From: Nemopilema nomurai
Lineage: Eukaryota; Cnidaria; Scyphozoa; Rhizostomeae; Rhizostomatidae
DNA: 64,000 nt
NCBI GenBank assembly: GCA_003864495.1
Contig: ML133403.1
Span: 124,001-188,000, forward strand
Direction: 5' to 3'
The position numbers and the translations under genes were made by a program. Below, one piece after another: positions 34,401 through 47,112 of this stretch. How positions within the stretch are numbered: position 1 is the first letter of the stretch; each line of letters opens with the position of its first letter. Under the pieces are notes generated by a model. The model worked only from the letters and a program-made list of their open reading frames with translations, searched no databases and was not told the origin of the DNA.

Positions 34401-36742
34401 ATCAAACCGCACAATCTTTTGTCGCTTTGTATCAATCACAATGACATTTTTCACATTTTTAATGTCTGGTTCATAAGATCTTTTTTGTGGTTTCCTTGGC
34501 GATTTCCTTTCACCTTCTGGATAATCTTCTATCTTGTACTCATTGTTTGCCAACTTTTCATCAGCAGTTATAGCCATTTCTTTACTTTTCAGTGGGTATT
34601 TATTACTAGCACCTTTATTATGTTTTTTACTGCTGGCCATTTCCTTTACATTTACCTCTTCACCTTCCTTAATTTTCTCTGGATCTGTTTGTTTTTTCTT
34701 TTTGCTGATTTTCTGCTTCGGGTCAGGTTTCATGTAGAATTCAGATCCAAAAAACCTTTTTGGCCTTGATGCTTTGCCTCTTCTTGAAAACCTTTTAGAC
34801 GCAACAAAACTTTTGTCACTGATCTCAGGTGTCTGCTCACCATTTTGACTTTTCTTCTCCAATTCCTTTTCAGAATATTTTGCACAGCGTTTAGGAATCC
34901 CTTTACGTCTTGATACGGCATCAGCTATTTCTCTGTCTATCAATGTTGGACCTTTGTTCTGAGGCTCAGCAGCTGTATCATTGTGGATCAGTGTTAGGTC
35001 ATTGCCAACTTCTTTGACAACACCTTTTATATTTTTGTACTCTCCAACTTTCTCTGAATTAGAAGCTTTGCCGTCAGCATTTATTTCGTTTTCGAATGTC
35101 TCTAATTTTCTGCTGCTTTCATCGTGATGCACACTTGTGTTATGATAGTCAATGTAAAAATCATCCAAAACAAGGCAGTTTTGCCTTCTCTTATTTCGCA
35201 AAAATTTTCCAGACACATGTGAAGACTGGCAGTCTTGAATGAACTGTTTTGTGAGTTCTTTTGTCAAAGCAGGTTTTGAACTTATATCACTGCCTTTAAT
35301 GATCCTAAAATTTAAATGCAAAAGAGTTTCCAAAATTAGAATCATTCATACTTATGACAATTGGCAGCTCATTTCATAAACTTACTGCAAAAGATGAAAT
35401 TTATGGCAACAAGGAAAATTTTGTGTTGACACAATCTTCTCACTTCTAGACAGCTTATCAAGGATCAATAACAGTTAAGAAAGAACCTAATAGATTGGAA
35501 TGCATCATGTCCTATCATTTTTAGAAATAGCAAAGCAAGATCACCTATTTTTATCACACCTATGGAGAAAAATTAACCATTCAAAGGCAGGTAATTTATT
35601 TGTCCATACACTAGAGCAACAGTATCATTTTCATCTCAAGTATTCTGAAGAATGCAAAATCTTGAAATTACTCAAGATGGTTAGCCTTCTAAATTTTTAC
35701 AAGCTAAAGTAATGATGAACAATCCAACAAGCCAGTTTTGTTTTTTGGGAAGCTTTACAATTCTTATCATTTAATATCCTAGAATTTTTTGTTTCCACTA
35801 TGGGCTGACAAAGGCTTATCAATTTTAAAAATTGTTTAAGTTTTTGAAAAATAGTTGATATGATAAACTTAACTAAAAAGGAAACAATTATTTTTGACAG
35901 ATATTAACAGACTATTTTCTTTGTCTATTGTTAACACCACTTATCCTGAACAGAGGTTTGTGAGTTTAAGTAGAAAAATTTGATTGATCTGAGCAAGCTC
36001 TGGGCAATCAAGTATTTGGATCATATATAAAATGATTTCCTAACTGAAATAATTTCTTAAATTCTTAACATCATTAATGTAGTAATTTCCTAACTTCAGG
36101 TCTGAAGGAAATGTTGAAATTTAGTAGCAAGCTAAGGTCTGTTTTTTAAAAAGAACAAGGAGCATGACTTAAAATTGCATGACATTTGAGAGGTAACCAA
36201 AGGCTCCATGTTGAGCAAACTGTGACATAATAACTGTTATGTGAAACTAAACTTAATCCTGGGTGGACAATTGTGCAGTAAATAGAACATATTGCAAATA
36301 TTTAGTGACTTAAAGATGATGTCCAAACAACGAAATGAAATGCTACAGAACCAAGATGGTTACAGATGCCATCTATTTACATTGTTTAAAAAAATTAGTC
36401 AAAAGCTTCCTGGATGCTTGAACAGATGGCGTAGGTAATAAACCAATCATTAAGTTAACTCACAAAAACAAGACATTGTTGTTTATTTTAGCCATTACAA
36501 GGGAAGTTTGTGTCACAAGAACCTTTTTGGAATCTATATAAAAAAGATGAAATACGTGAAATTGTGAAAGCTTTGTCTCCTGACCTTTTTGTTGCTGAGC
36601 AACTTTCATCGAGCAGTACTCCACGAAAGATTCTGTTCTTGCTTCCTCCTTTCCCATTTTGAAATCTAAGTAGCAAACAGTTTGGCAACTGCTGTTCGAC
36701 CACACAGGTAACTTTATCACCAGGTTTGAATTCGCGTGCCAT
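31423..36742 (-). CDS. Large charged, probably disordered nuclear protein (PWWP2-like N-terminal block?)
   Basis: Exon 1 (36742-36585) joins exon 2 (from 35304) in frame at AAAAG|GTCAGG and TTTTAG|G, giving 1,125 residues to a TGA at 32085. A second open frame (32097-31423, 224 codons) begins before that stop in another frame and is also K/E/S-rich, so the true C-terminus is unresolved. Residues 1-53 form a compact beta-rich block (KPGDKVTCVVEQQLPNCLL ... FRGVLLDES) whose pattern recalls the conserved N-terminal block of PWWP2A/B. No PWWP domain is seen downstream, so this is weak. The rest is low-complexity, full of Lys, Glu, Ser and Asn with several basic clusters (RRGKASRPKRF), as in nuclear scaffold proteins. 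Function unknown. It converges on TTC1 and diverges from SEPSECS. Confidence 0.7.
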
Positions 36743-39414
36743 ATCATAAGTTCTAAATACATATGGCGATGTACATTCTATTTTCCGGCTGAAGGTATCT
36801 TCAACAAAGGCCTTCGCACTTCACCTGTAGGCCCAACGAACATATGCGCAGAAACTGATGCGCAGTTGCTTTAAGTTGTCCGGACCTTAAAGGAGATCAC
36901 AAGGCCTAGTCCATAAGAAAGGAACGGAAGAGAGAAGTTTTTGGAGGTAAGTACAAAGTACACATATGTAATAACAGTGGGTGAAGATTATATGTAAACA
37001 TACTAGACACCAATTCAGCGTGACATTGTATTGTCATCATTGTACTAGAATCAAGTTTAGAGCTACATATAGTTTTGTGTATTTCAAATGCAATAACCTT
37101 GTTGAGTGCTTGTCGAGTAATTTAGCAGTAGCTTTAATGAAGAGTGACGCAAAAAAATTAAATAGAAAAGTTAAAGCAACAAGAAAATTGCTGGTATCAA
37201 ACAATTATGAAGTGACTTGCCTCTCATGACACACACATTGTAATGGTTCTGAGGAGGATTAACACCTAAGCCTAGGCCATGATCGCACTGCAGAGCATTG
37301 CAATTTGTCTTTAATTTGACCAATTTGGTCATTTTCTTTGGGTTGGTTTCTGTAATGAGGCTGTAAAAGAAATTTAGAGAATGAAAACTGTGAGATTAGG
37401 CAGACCCGAACTTGCTTTTGTGAAACTTGCCATGCCTTCCCATTGGCCAGTACTATTTTTTCTCGAACAAGTATCTCAAATGAGCACTTGTTTAACCATA
37501 CCATTTGGGCCTGAGACATAAAAAAGTTAGCAATGTAATTGAGAGTTGTATTAAAACTTCTTTGATAAATTTTTCTTATTTCAAATAGTTGGAAGCTCTC
37601 AGGCTTTGTAAGAAAAATTTCTATTCAAAGATGGTAATCCATGCAGCAAATTTCATCATACTACATACATGAACAATATACCCATTTGTGTATAGACTGA
37701 TAATTGTGGTATACGGAATGTGACACATTGGAATATGGGCTTTTGGTTTAATGTACCCAGCAGGTAAATGATAGCTTTTACCATATACCATCAAATACAT
37801 AATAAGAAATTTGCAATAACTCATATGCAATTATACTTGGTAGCTATGCTTCTTGCACAAATAGAGAAGTTGCTTGTCAATATAGTCATGTTAGTGGCAT
37901 AGTTTTATTGGTTCTCTGCCAATAATTTTCCCATTTTTTTCATAATCCATTAAATTATTTTGATATCCTGCCATTCTAAGGAGAGGTCTCTGAAAACTCA
38001 AGCTAGGGTGCTGCTTCTTGAACTATCATCAAATTAGGGGTGAAGCTTGTTATAGCGATTGCTTGCTGCCACCATTTAAGAAAATGATTAATCTGTGAGA
38101 TATGTTTAACACACACTCTGCAACTGTGCAATGTTGGTCTAGCCTTAGAGTTAGTCTTTATATAATTGCAATATGACAAAAACCTAACCTTCCTCAGACT
38201 ATTCCTTCAAAAATAAAAAAACTAAAAAAGTGCAGTTCTTTTTGCAGTTATTATCTTATCTAATCAACAGGAGCTTTTTAGAAATGTCTGTTGGGGTAAA
38301 GTAATTAAAGTCACAGTGAAATGCTGCTAATTGCAAATCTTGATGACTTGATGCAACATTTAAATATTCTCAATATGTTTGTTTAGAAGCAACTATTTAG
38401 CTACCAATTTTCTTGCTATGGAAACCACTTTGGGAGCTTTGAGCTTTATATTTGTATTTGTTATCTTCCTTTTGACTTGTATTTTTCAACTCTTATTCTC
38501 TTGTTTTTCCCAAATGACTCTTGATCATGCAGTAGTAGTTGATGTACAGGAAACTTTATAACCTTCAATCATGTTGAAAGCCATTGCTGCTATAATCATC
38601 ACCCAAAGTAAATATACATGCATTAAAGGCACAAGGGATCTTGGTGATATTCTCTAATTTCTGGCTGCTTTCTGATTCTTAAATTTAGGAGGGGTATACC
38701 TGAGACCTTACAAAATACTGTTACTTACTAATCAGATTTGTACCATTATTTATGCTTTATTTGTACAAAATTCATTACAATTATTGTAGATAACTACAGA
38801 TAATTTGAGCTGTCTTGCTATAAACTTCTAGTCCTAGTTAACAAAACTAGCCAGTTTCAGTTTGCTTCTTTCCACCCACAAGTTTGCTTTCACCTATCCA
38901 ATAAAAAGTAATGTTTCTAGAATAGTGAAATAAGAAGAGAGCAAAACGATTATTTTATTACAATAGAATTTAGTTTGGAATTAAATGTATATAAGCAAAA
39001 CTTTGAGCTGTAGGACTTGTCCTTGTAAAATTCTACACAGTTGTCTATATGTCAATGAAAGGGCTCTGAAGATGTTTTAAGTACAAAAGCTATTAAAACT
39101 TTTGGAGATTACAAAGTGAATTTGAGTTTTTAAGGCATTTTTCAGCCATTTTCATGGCGTTAAGTGCTTGTTTATTAGTTTCATTTGCTCTATCTGGGTT
39201 TTGCCAGTTGTGCGTTTAGTTGTAAGATTTCCACCAGTAATCTTTTTGTTGATTTAACTCACTGTTTTCTTTGAATTGAAGCTTATCTGTGTGTTTTTCA
39301 ATTATTTATAACTTTCTAAGAGTTTTCCTAAAAACCTTACATTGCTACTCATTATTCTTTCAGTTATGTTAAGTGAATGTGTCATTTTCTTGACATGTCT
39401 AGGGCCTGCATGAA
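36743..39414. other. Divergent interval upstream of SEPSECS
   Basis: Holds the promoters of the disordered-protein gene and SEPSECS. An acceptor-like TGTCTAG at 39396-39402, 12 bp before the SEPSECS ATG, suggests a noncoding first exon of SEPSECS somewhere in this interval. A minus frame at 37259-37519 looks repeat-derived. No gene is called. Confidence 0.4.
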
Positions 39415-42400
39415 ATGAATTCAGCAAATCTCCAGTTGGCTAGTAAAATAATTCCTAAGTCATATGTCCAGCAAGCAGCTGATTCAAGAGCGGGTCTGGA
39501 AAATAGGGTAAAGTTACTTCTGGAACAGGTAAGTGGGCCGAATTACAAAAAGCAAACATAAGGCTATATTCTTTATTTCTGGTCCTTTATTCTGGGTGCA
39601 TCACTATCCAGTCACATTAAAGGTATGCAATTTCAGCAAAGAATCTGATTATCTTTTTTGTTAAATTAATATTCGAAATGGCAGAATTAGTAAAAAATCT
39701 ATTTTTGGTACCTTAAAAAAATAATAGGAACATCCATTGTTGCTCAAACTCTTAAGCTAATGCTAAAAACTGTTTGTTTTGATTGGAAATCACTACATAA
39801 TGTTTTAGCTGCCAGCCTTTGTCATTAGTTTTGTTTTTTAGTTGCACACCATTGTTGATTTTTACTTCGTTGCGCAGAGGAAGCTTCCTGCTCAAGGATG
39901 GGATGACTTTGCAATCGAGCATCTTCTCAAGGAAATAGCTCTGATGGATAGCAACAACTTTGCAGGTACTTTTGATAACATACCATACCATACAGTTCCT
40001 TTTTGACCTTGACCTGCGCCAAAAATACAATGTTTTCTACTTCACTAGAGATACTCATATTGGGCTGTTACTTGCTTGTTATAAGGGATCATTTCTTTGC
40101 TCTTATTATAAGGCAATGTTGGCATTGGAGAGAGGGAGGCCCGATTTGCCTCCAGGCTTGTGGAGCGACGCCACTATTACCTAGGGCATGGTATTGGAAG
40201 GTCAGGAGACATTTCTGAAGTTCAACCAAAAGCTGCTGGGTCTTCGTTGATTTCAAAATTAACCACTTCTTTTGTGATGGACATTTTGAAAGCTGCAGGT
40301 ACCTTACTTTGTTAATAATTGCAAGGCTACTCACAAGTAGGGTACTTAGTTCTGGAATGTAAATTTTTAGGCATTCACTACTGATCTATATGAATTGTTT
40401 GCACTGGAATTTTAAACTGTTTTCCGTAGGGAATGCTTTAAACAATTTGTTTTGTTTCAAGCATGTTGTAAGTCCTAGATCCCTCTAGAATTTGTTGAGT
40501 CGCATCAATTATTGTAAAATAGTCAGCAACTGATATGTAGTTTATGCTTACAAGAAGCAACATTGTAATACTGGATTTTAAACATTCTTGGGATTATGTA
40601 TATGCTGACCATTCATTAGTGATGCAATGTTTGGTTTGCGATGTCGAACGCCACAAGCAGCGCTTTCATTTTGATAGTATTCTGAATAAACATATAAAGT
40701 TCAATAAGGTAAAGCTTGCAGGGAAACTGTCTTTCTCATCCTTTAGCAAGCCTATTAGTGATTTAGCCATCTTCATGCGTATAATGTGCATCGTGTATTG
40801 GTCTCGCAGAAATTGCATCAGCTTTTACTAGAACATCCAGTGCATTGTTTGGTTCGTTTTTTAGCTACAATAGAAATTGAATTCGTTTGAATCCATCCCT
40901 TGAGCACTATAAGTTTCCTTCAGGTGCACACCATGCTCAGCATTGCCTAGTCCTTCCTGTTGCAACTGGTATGGCCTTGGTGCTAACAATGCTGTGTTTA
41001 AGGGCCTCTCGTCCGAAAGCCACATACGTCATTTGGCCTAGAATTGACCAGAAGTCATGCTTCAAGTCAATATTAACAGCAGGTGAAACTTTAGTGATTT
41101 TTGAATCTTCGGAATTTTGCTCGTGTTTCATTTTGCTTGTTGTTGTAAAAAAAATCGAAGCTTCATCACCATCAAGTATACATCATATAAGAGCTTACAC
41201 TTGAAGCCCTGATCGAACTGTAATCAAATTAAAATGTTATTTGCACCGTTGCAAAAGTTCCAGCTTCGGCAGTGTGATTTGCTCGTTTTTGTTCTTTGCT
41301 TTTTTGGCACCAGGCTGGAAAATTTCTAAATGTCTATAAAGCACTCTTGCTTGCTGTTGATTGTGGATGTGATTGTGCATATGCAAATTCCATTCCAAAG
41401 GTCTTCAGCCGGTTATTGTACAAAACATCCTTGAGGGCGACGAGCTGTCAACGGACCTCAATGAGATCTCGAATCAAATCGAAGGCATTGGTGCTGAAAA
41501 TGTTCTGTGTGTCATGTCTACTACCAGCTGCTTTGCTCCTAGAGTTCCCGATAAGTAAGACCCGTAGTGTAACTTAAAGGTAAACTGTTACGCCGCGGGA
41601 TAAGAGATGAAAAAAATGTAGACGATGCGTGAAAGCAGTTGTTTATCTGACAACAGTTTTTGTTTAGCAAGATTTATTTAGACGAAGTAATGCTTAAAAA
41701 TGACCAAATAAGAAATGACTTTCTCGGATTCATCGGTTTGCCAAGTAAGAAGTAGAGTTGAATTGCTGATAATTGCTATATTTTTATCTTTTTGTCGTGT
41801 TATCATTTGTTTCCACGCTTCGTTGTACATTATTAGAATTATGTTCTGCTGTTCCCTGATGCTTCTTCGGTAATTGGAATGCGATTTATCCTAGGGTTGA
41901 AGAAATTGCTCTGATATGCAAAATCTACGGCATTCCTCATATAGTGAACAATGCATATGGTCTGCAGTCCTCAAAATGCATGCATCTGATTGAACAGGTA
42001 TTGCCACTAGAAAGTGTAAGGATTGTCTCTATGCGTCACGTGTTTCTAACATGGGCCCGCTTTATAAATTACCTTTATGTCCAATACTACTCAGAGTGGC
42101 CGCCAGTGACCAAAAACTAACAGAGTAAGTAGCCAGTTGTGGATGGAAAATCACGGGAAAGACTGGGAGAAGATTGGTTGTGTTATGCCTAACTGATTCA
42201 ACCGACAGAGCCATCATCACCCAAAGTTTGATTATCTGGCGTTGTTTTCTTCAGGCGTCACGCAGAGGCAGAGTGGACGCGTTTGTGCAAAGCACAGACA
42301 AGAACTTTATGGTTCCTGTCGGAGGATCAGTAATAGCTGGAAACGATAAAAGTTTTATCAACAGCATCAGCAAGACCTATCCCGGTAAAGAGACGTATTT

Positions 42401-45400
42401 ATGTTTACCAGGGCGAATCTATTTCTACTGCGGATTTAATTATGCCAAAATGACAAATTCTCCTAAATTCATACAGGATAGACTCTCTCATTATCGTCAG
42501 AGTTGATAGCAGCTTACATTCGGTAATAACTATTAATTCTTTCTACGCCCCTTTTGAATTCTCATCGTTTATATTTGTGATTCAATTTTTTACGGTCTTG
42601 CTTCTTACTCGGTGACTCATTAGCATTCAGCCTTAAACGCCCCAAGCATTTTATGGAGAGGCAATATATTTGAGCACTGGTAATGGTGAATCACTATAGG
42701 TTCGTGATTTCTATTCAGGATCTGCCATCCCAATCTTTTACTCTTGACTCTTCTCTATGTCTAGCGTGCTCTTTTCGCTTTACTTCATCATTTGTAACGT
42801 TGCTGATTTCTTTTAGGAAGAGCGTCAGCTAGTCCAACCATCGATCTTTTCATTACCTTGCTGAGTTTAGGAGTGGAGGGGTACAAGAATCTCTTGGGAA
42901 AGAGAAAAGTTAGTAAGTTTGATTTCATGAAGCTCTTGTGTTTTATCAACCTGTCTTCCTACACTTCATCGCCCATCGAGCTTTTATAAGAAAGTTAATG
43001 AAAGTGTTTTGGGAGCATGCTACTTAAACTGAGCCTCAATGTCACCAAAGGAAAATTCTCATTTTGTATGATTTAAGCACGGTTCAAGATCATTTTGTGC
43101 GTGAAAGTTGGTATGTTTCTGGAATACGCAATATATTTCCAGTGTGTATCCTATTCATCGCTGCAATATTCATTCTAAACCAAAGTCTTGGTTTCAAAAT
43201 ATTCCTCAGTAAAAAACTAAATATAGAGCTTTACTTATCACTCTGCCAATCTACTTTCAATCTGTTTATGAAAAATCATTTGCTAGTGCGGACCTATGTT
43301 AAGACGAGCATTCTTATTTTGTAATTACTTTGAGGGTGCAGTACACGCTACAGAATAAGAAAACATATTTTCGCCTTCCCGCGCCAATGACAAATAAAGT
43401 TGATGTTTGACACAAATTTGCATTCCTTTCCAAGTTTAAACATTTCCTTCTTCCTTTCTTCCTTTCTTCCTTCCTCCAAGGCTTCCTTCTTCCAAGGCTT
43501 CCTTCTTCCAAGGCTTCCTTACTAGCTTGTTATATAGTTTATTGCCTTAACCAAACACATCAAGAGAAAACTTTCAAGATTGGATGTATTGCCCTGGACT
43601 GGGCTTCAGAGGTTTACATGCCGTTATTACCCTCCGGCTCTAATAATAGCAGCTTCCATTTTAAAAAGTATTTTCCAACAATGCAAAATAGAAACCTTAA
43701 AAGCAGGTGTGCTTCTTAGATTTAAGGTTTTGGCTTGTTGGCGAGTGAATTTGAATTTTGCATTCGTGTTTCCCAGGAAAGCTACAATGCTCTGGCTTCC
43801 GAATTGAATGCTGTTTGTAGTTTATATAATGAAAGATTGCTAGAAACGAAACGTAATCCAATATCACTTGGTGAGTATCTTTGTCATTGAATTTTTTTAC
43901 AGTTTTCTTTTATTGTTTTCTGTCATTCCAGTAGATATCTGGATGGATTTTATTTGTTTTTCATGGAATGCATTTTCGAATTACGCGACTTGCTTCATTT
44001 TATTTTGATTGAACATTGATGTAACAAGTATGGATGAAGTGGTTCTTTATTTTCTGAAGAAAAGAACTGTTTTTGGTGCACTAGGCTTAATCAGCTTTCT
44101 TTTAGCTTTAACCCTGGATAACCTGTTACCTGGAGCTTCGATTGAACGAGAGAATTTGACCGAGTTTGGCTCGATGTTGTTCAAGAGATGCATCAGTGGA
44201 ACGAGGTTACTCTTTTTCTTTTACTCTGATTTAAAGTATTTCATTCTTTTTATGACATCTTTTACTGCTAGAATTTCCCATATTTTCTTAGACACTTAGA
44301 GTCAATGTTATGTTCCTTTATATTGTCCATAAATGTCAATGTGTCAGTATTGTCCTTTAACTTATGCTTGGGCAATATCTTATAGCGACCTGGGCATCAT
44401 GTTATTATAAACAAGCCTTCTTATAAGTGACTGAGTGACTTCTCATTATCTCAAACAGTAGTTGGCGTCACGTGTCTAGTTTTTCTCTGCGAAGGCGTAG
44501 CTGACACTTGCATTTATATGACCTAGTTTTTGTGAAATGAGAAACAAGCTCCTACATTTGTCACCAGATTCTCTCTAAGTAGAAATCTTTTCTGTTTTGA
44601 TTCGATTTTGAATTGATTTTGATTCGATTTTGAATTGATTTTTACTTGATTTTGATTCGATATTGAATTGGTTTTGAATTGGTTTTGATTCGATTTTGAA
44701 TTGATTTTGATTCGATTTTGAATTGATTTTTACTTGATTTTGATTCGATTTTGAATTGATTTTTACTTGATTTTGATTCGATTTTGAATTGATTCTTACT
44801 TGATTTTGATTTGATCTGTTGTCAGGTCAGGTCGTGTCGTTTCGGATTTTGTAGTTGTTTCGAGGTTGTCCTCCTATCCGTACCTAACTGTTGATAGACG
44901 TTGTGCGGACATGCAGCATTTTGGGGTAAACTTGGGCTCTAATCGGAATCAATAGAATTGTGGCTATCTAAGAAACCGCTGAATAGTTATCTAAGAAAGC
45001 TCTGAAACCAGAATGAATGGGGTTGTTTTTCAAATGCTATTTAAAGCTGAAATGCGTTTCATGATTTTTCTACACATGCATACATTGACTTTTGTAAATT
45101 TTGCAATTTAATACTATTGTTTTTGATTGGCAAACTTTTACTATCTCTTTGATGTTGGCAGAATAATCTTTTTCATATTTTGATTTATCGCAGAGTAATC
45201 GCAGCTGGTGATGCAAAGATAATTGGTTCTCACACATTTCAGAACTGGGGATCCCATTCAGATCACTATCCTTTCACTTACATGACCGCCGCTGCTGCTA
45301 TAGGCCTCCAGGAAAATGAGATTGCAGTTTTCGTGAAGCGATTAAAGAAGATTTTCGCAAAGTTCAAAAGAAGACACACCGAGGAACAAAGTCCTAGGGA

Positions 45401-45428
45401 GTTTTTCGTACAAGATAAGGCACTCTGA
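39415..45428 (+). CDS. SEPSECS: SEPSECS, O-phosphoseryl-tRNA(Sec) selenium transferase
   Basis: Eleven exons join in frame to 484 residues (human is 501): 39415-39528, 39878-39965, 40113-40298, 40924-41082, 41401-41554, 41895-41997, 42255-42384, 42817-42908, 43777-43870, 44106-44205, 45194-45428. The enzyme converts O-phosphoseryl-tRNA(Sec) to selenocysteinyl-tRNA(Sec) with selenophosphate, the last step of selenocysteine synthesis in animals; it is a cytosolic PLP-dependent tetramer. Family blocks are intact: [62 protein letters not shown] and [12 protein letters not shown], in which the PLP lysine is K284, the same number as in human. The exon 8 donor is GTTAGT; a stronger GTAAGT four bases on would break the frame. 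The C-terminus is shorter than human. Confidence 0.96.
42116..42185. repeat. Short dispersed repeat, copy 2 (SEPSECS intron 6)
   Basis: Diverged copy of the element at 19229-19300; the first 20 bases differ at two positions. Confidence 0.45.
43434..43525. repeat. CT-rich simple repeat (SEPSECS intron 8)
   Basis: Runs of CTTC/CTTTCTTC followed by three copies of a CCAAGGCTTCCTTCTT unit. Pyrimidine-rich on the plus strand. Confidence 0.85.
44594..44815. repeat. A/T-rich tandem array in SEPSECS intron 10
   Basis: Repeated TTTTGATTCGA and TTTTGAATTGA words, with interspersed TTTTTACTTGA variants, form a higher-order array of about 220 bp within the ~1-kb last intron. Confidence 0.88.
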
Positions 45429-46290
45429 TTCATGCAGTTTTACCTCACTGTATTACTTTGAGGCATGTGGAAGCTCCTATTGTTGGTATGAGCGTTTCAG
45501 CTTTCTATATTCATAGGAAGAAAAATCAAATCAATTATTGGCAGATTCATGGTACAAGAGATTACTACTGGAAAGGGATAACATTTATGTAAGCACGCAA
45601 CGAACTACTTTAACTAAGTGTGAAATCACAAAGATAATCTTTGCAGTCCATTGACACGCGAATCAATCACAATAAAACAGTGAGCTTCTATACATGACAA
45701 TGATACGTTAAAGCAACTGGGATATATATAACAGACTTGGACAGGGGTACAAACAAGAAGCTCATTTGTTGGGGGAACCAAAGGAGCAGCCCCCTGTTGC
45801 GTCATGGAGCTTTCAGTGCATGCAACTCTGACAAAAGCTACAGAAAACTACGTTTACCTTTCTGACCGAATAAAAAGTAAAGAAAGGCCAGAGATGTGAA
45901 CAGTGTGCCAAAAGTTTTTTAGAGGGAACCTGGGCTAACATGATGTAAACAATTTGAAATGACTCTTGTGCCTTACTTGTAATGATGTTGCTGGATGTTT
46001 ACTGCAATGCCTGTTGATAATCTACAAGCGAAATTCGATGGTTTGTGTTGTACGTTTCTCGTGTATAATAACATCACAAGACGCCTTCCCTCTTCATTAA
46101 AGTTGGTATACTGACCTTCTTTTTAAGTATAAATATGGTTAACAGAGAAATATAATGTGAACGAACTGCACAAAGATGCATATTTCACCATAGGAAAATA
46201 ATGAAACTAGTTGACCAACATTACAATGAATTAAAGTTGACTTCTTGTCTCAGTGTGCAATGGTCTGAAGGCGCGTCCCAATAGTGCACC
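45429..46290. other. SEPSECS 3' region
   Basis: Holds the SEPSECS 3' untranslated region and intergenic sequence up to the minisatellite. No open frame of interest. Confidence 0.45.
45671..45676 (+). promoter_or_regulatory. Candidate SEPSECS polyadenylation signal
   Basis: A canonical AATAAA hexamer 242 bp after the SEPSECS stop codon, the first one seen downstream of it. Confidence 0.45.
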
Positions 46291-47105
46291 CAATCAAACC
46301 AAGCTAATCTAAAGTGTCGGATTGAGTTCGTTCAAGCAATCTTTCATTGAGTCAGTTCTATGCGGTCTAATCAAACCAAGTTAATCTAAAGTGTCGAATT
46401 GAGTTCGTTCAAGCAATCTTTCATTGAGTCAGTTCTATGCGGTCTAATCAAACCAAGTTAATCTAAAGTGTCGGATTGAGTTCGTTCAAGCAATCTTTCA
46501 TTGAGTCAGTTCTATGCCGTCTAATCGAACTAAGTTAATCTAAAGTGTCGGATTGAGTTCGTTCAAGCAATCTTTCATTGAGTCAGTTCTATGCGGTCTA
46601 ATCAAACCAAGTTAATCTAAAGTGTCGAATTGAGTTCGTTCAAGCAATCTTTCATTGAGTCAGTTCTATGCGGTCTAATCAAACCAAGTTAATCTAAAGT
46701 GTCGAATTGAGTTCGTTCAAGCAATCTTTCATTGAGTCAGTTCTATGCGGTCTAATCAAACCAAGTTAATCTAAAGTGTCGAATTGAGTTCGTTCAAGTC
46801 TTTCATTGAGTCAGTTCTATGCGGTCTAATCAAACCAAGTTAATCTAAAGTGTCGAATTGAGTTCGTTCAAGCAATCTTTCATTGAGTCAGTTCTATGCG
46901 GTCTAATCAAACCAAGTTAATCTAAAGTGTCGGATTGAGTTCGTTCATACAATCTTTCATTGAGTTCATCATATGCGGCCTAATCAAACCAAGTTAATCT
47001 AAAGTGTCGGATTGAGTTCGTTCATACAATCTTTCATTGAGTCCATCATCTGCGGTCTAATCAAACCAAGTTAATCTAAAGTGTTGGATTGAGTTCGTCA
47101 AGCAA
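46291..47105. repeat. 77-bp minisatellite beside the ZNFX1 stop codon
   Basis: About 10.6 copies of a 77-bp unit containing AATCAAACCAAGTTAATCTA, AAAGTGTCGRATTGAGTTCG and TTTCATTGAGTC. Most copies differ by one or a few bases. One unit (around 46795) has lost about 4-5 bases, and the last two carry shared changes (TTCATACAA, CATCAT) that mark edge decay. The array ends 7-8 bp from the ZNFX1 stop (47113-47115), so it probably forms the ZNFX1 3' untranslated region on the minus strand. There are no unique spacers, so it is not a CRISPR array. Confidence 0.95.
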
Positions 47106-47112
47106 GCAACAT

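Noticed and set aside
46291..47105. CRISPR array
   Set aside because: The 77-bp units are contiguous and have no unique spacers; the context is eukaryotic. It is a minisatellite.
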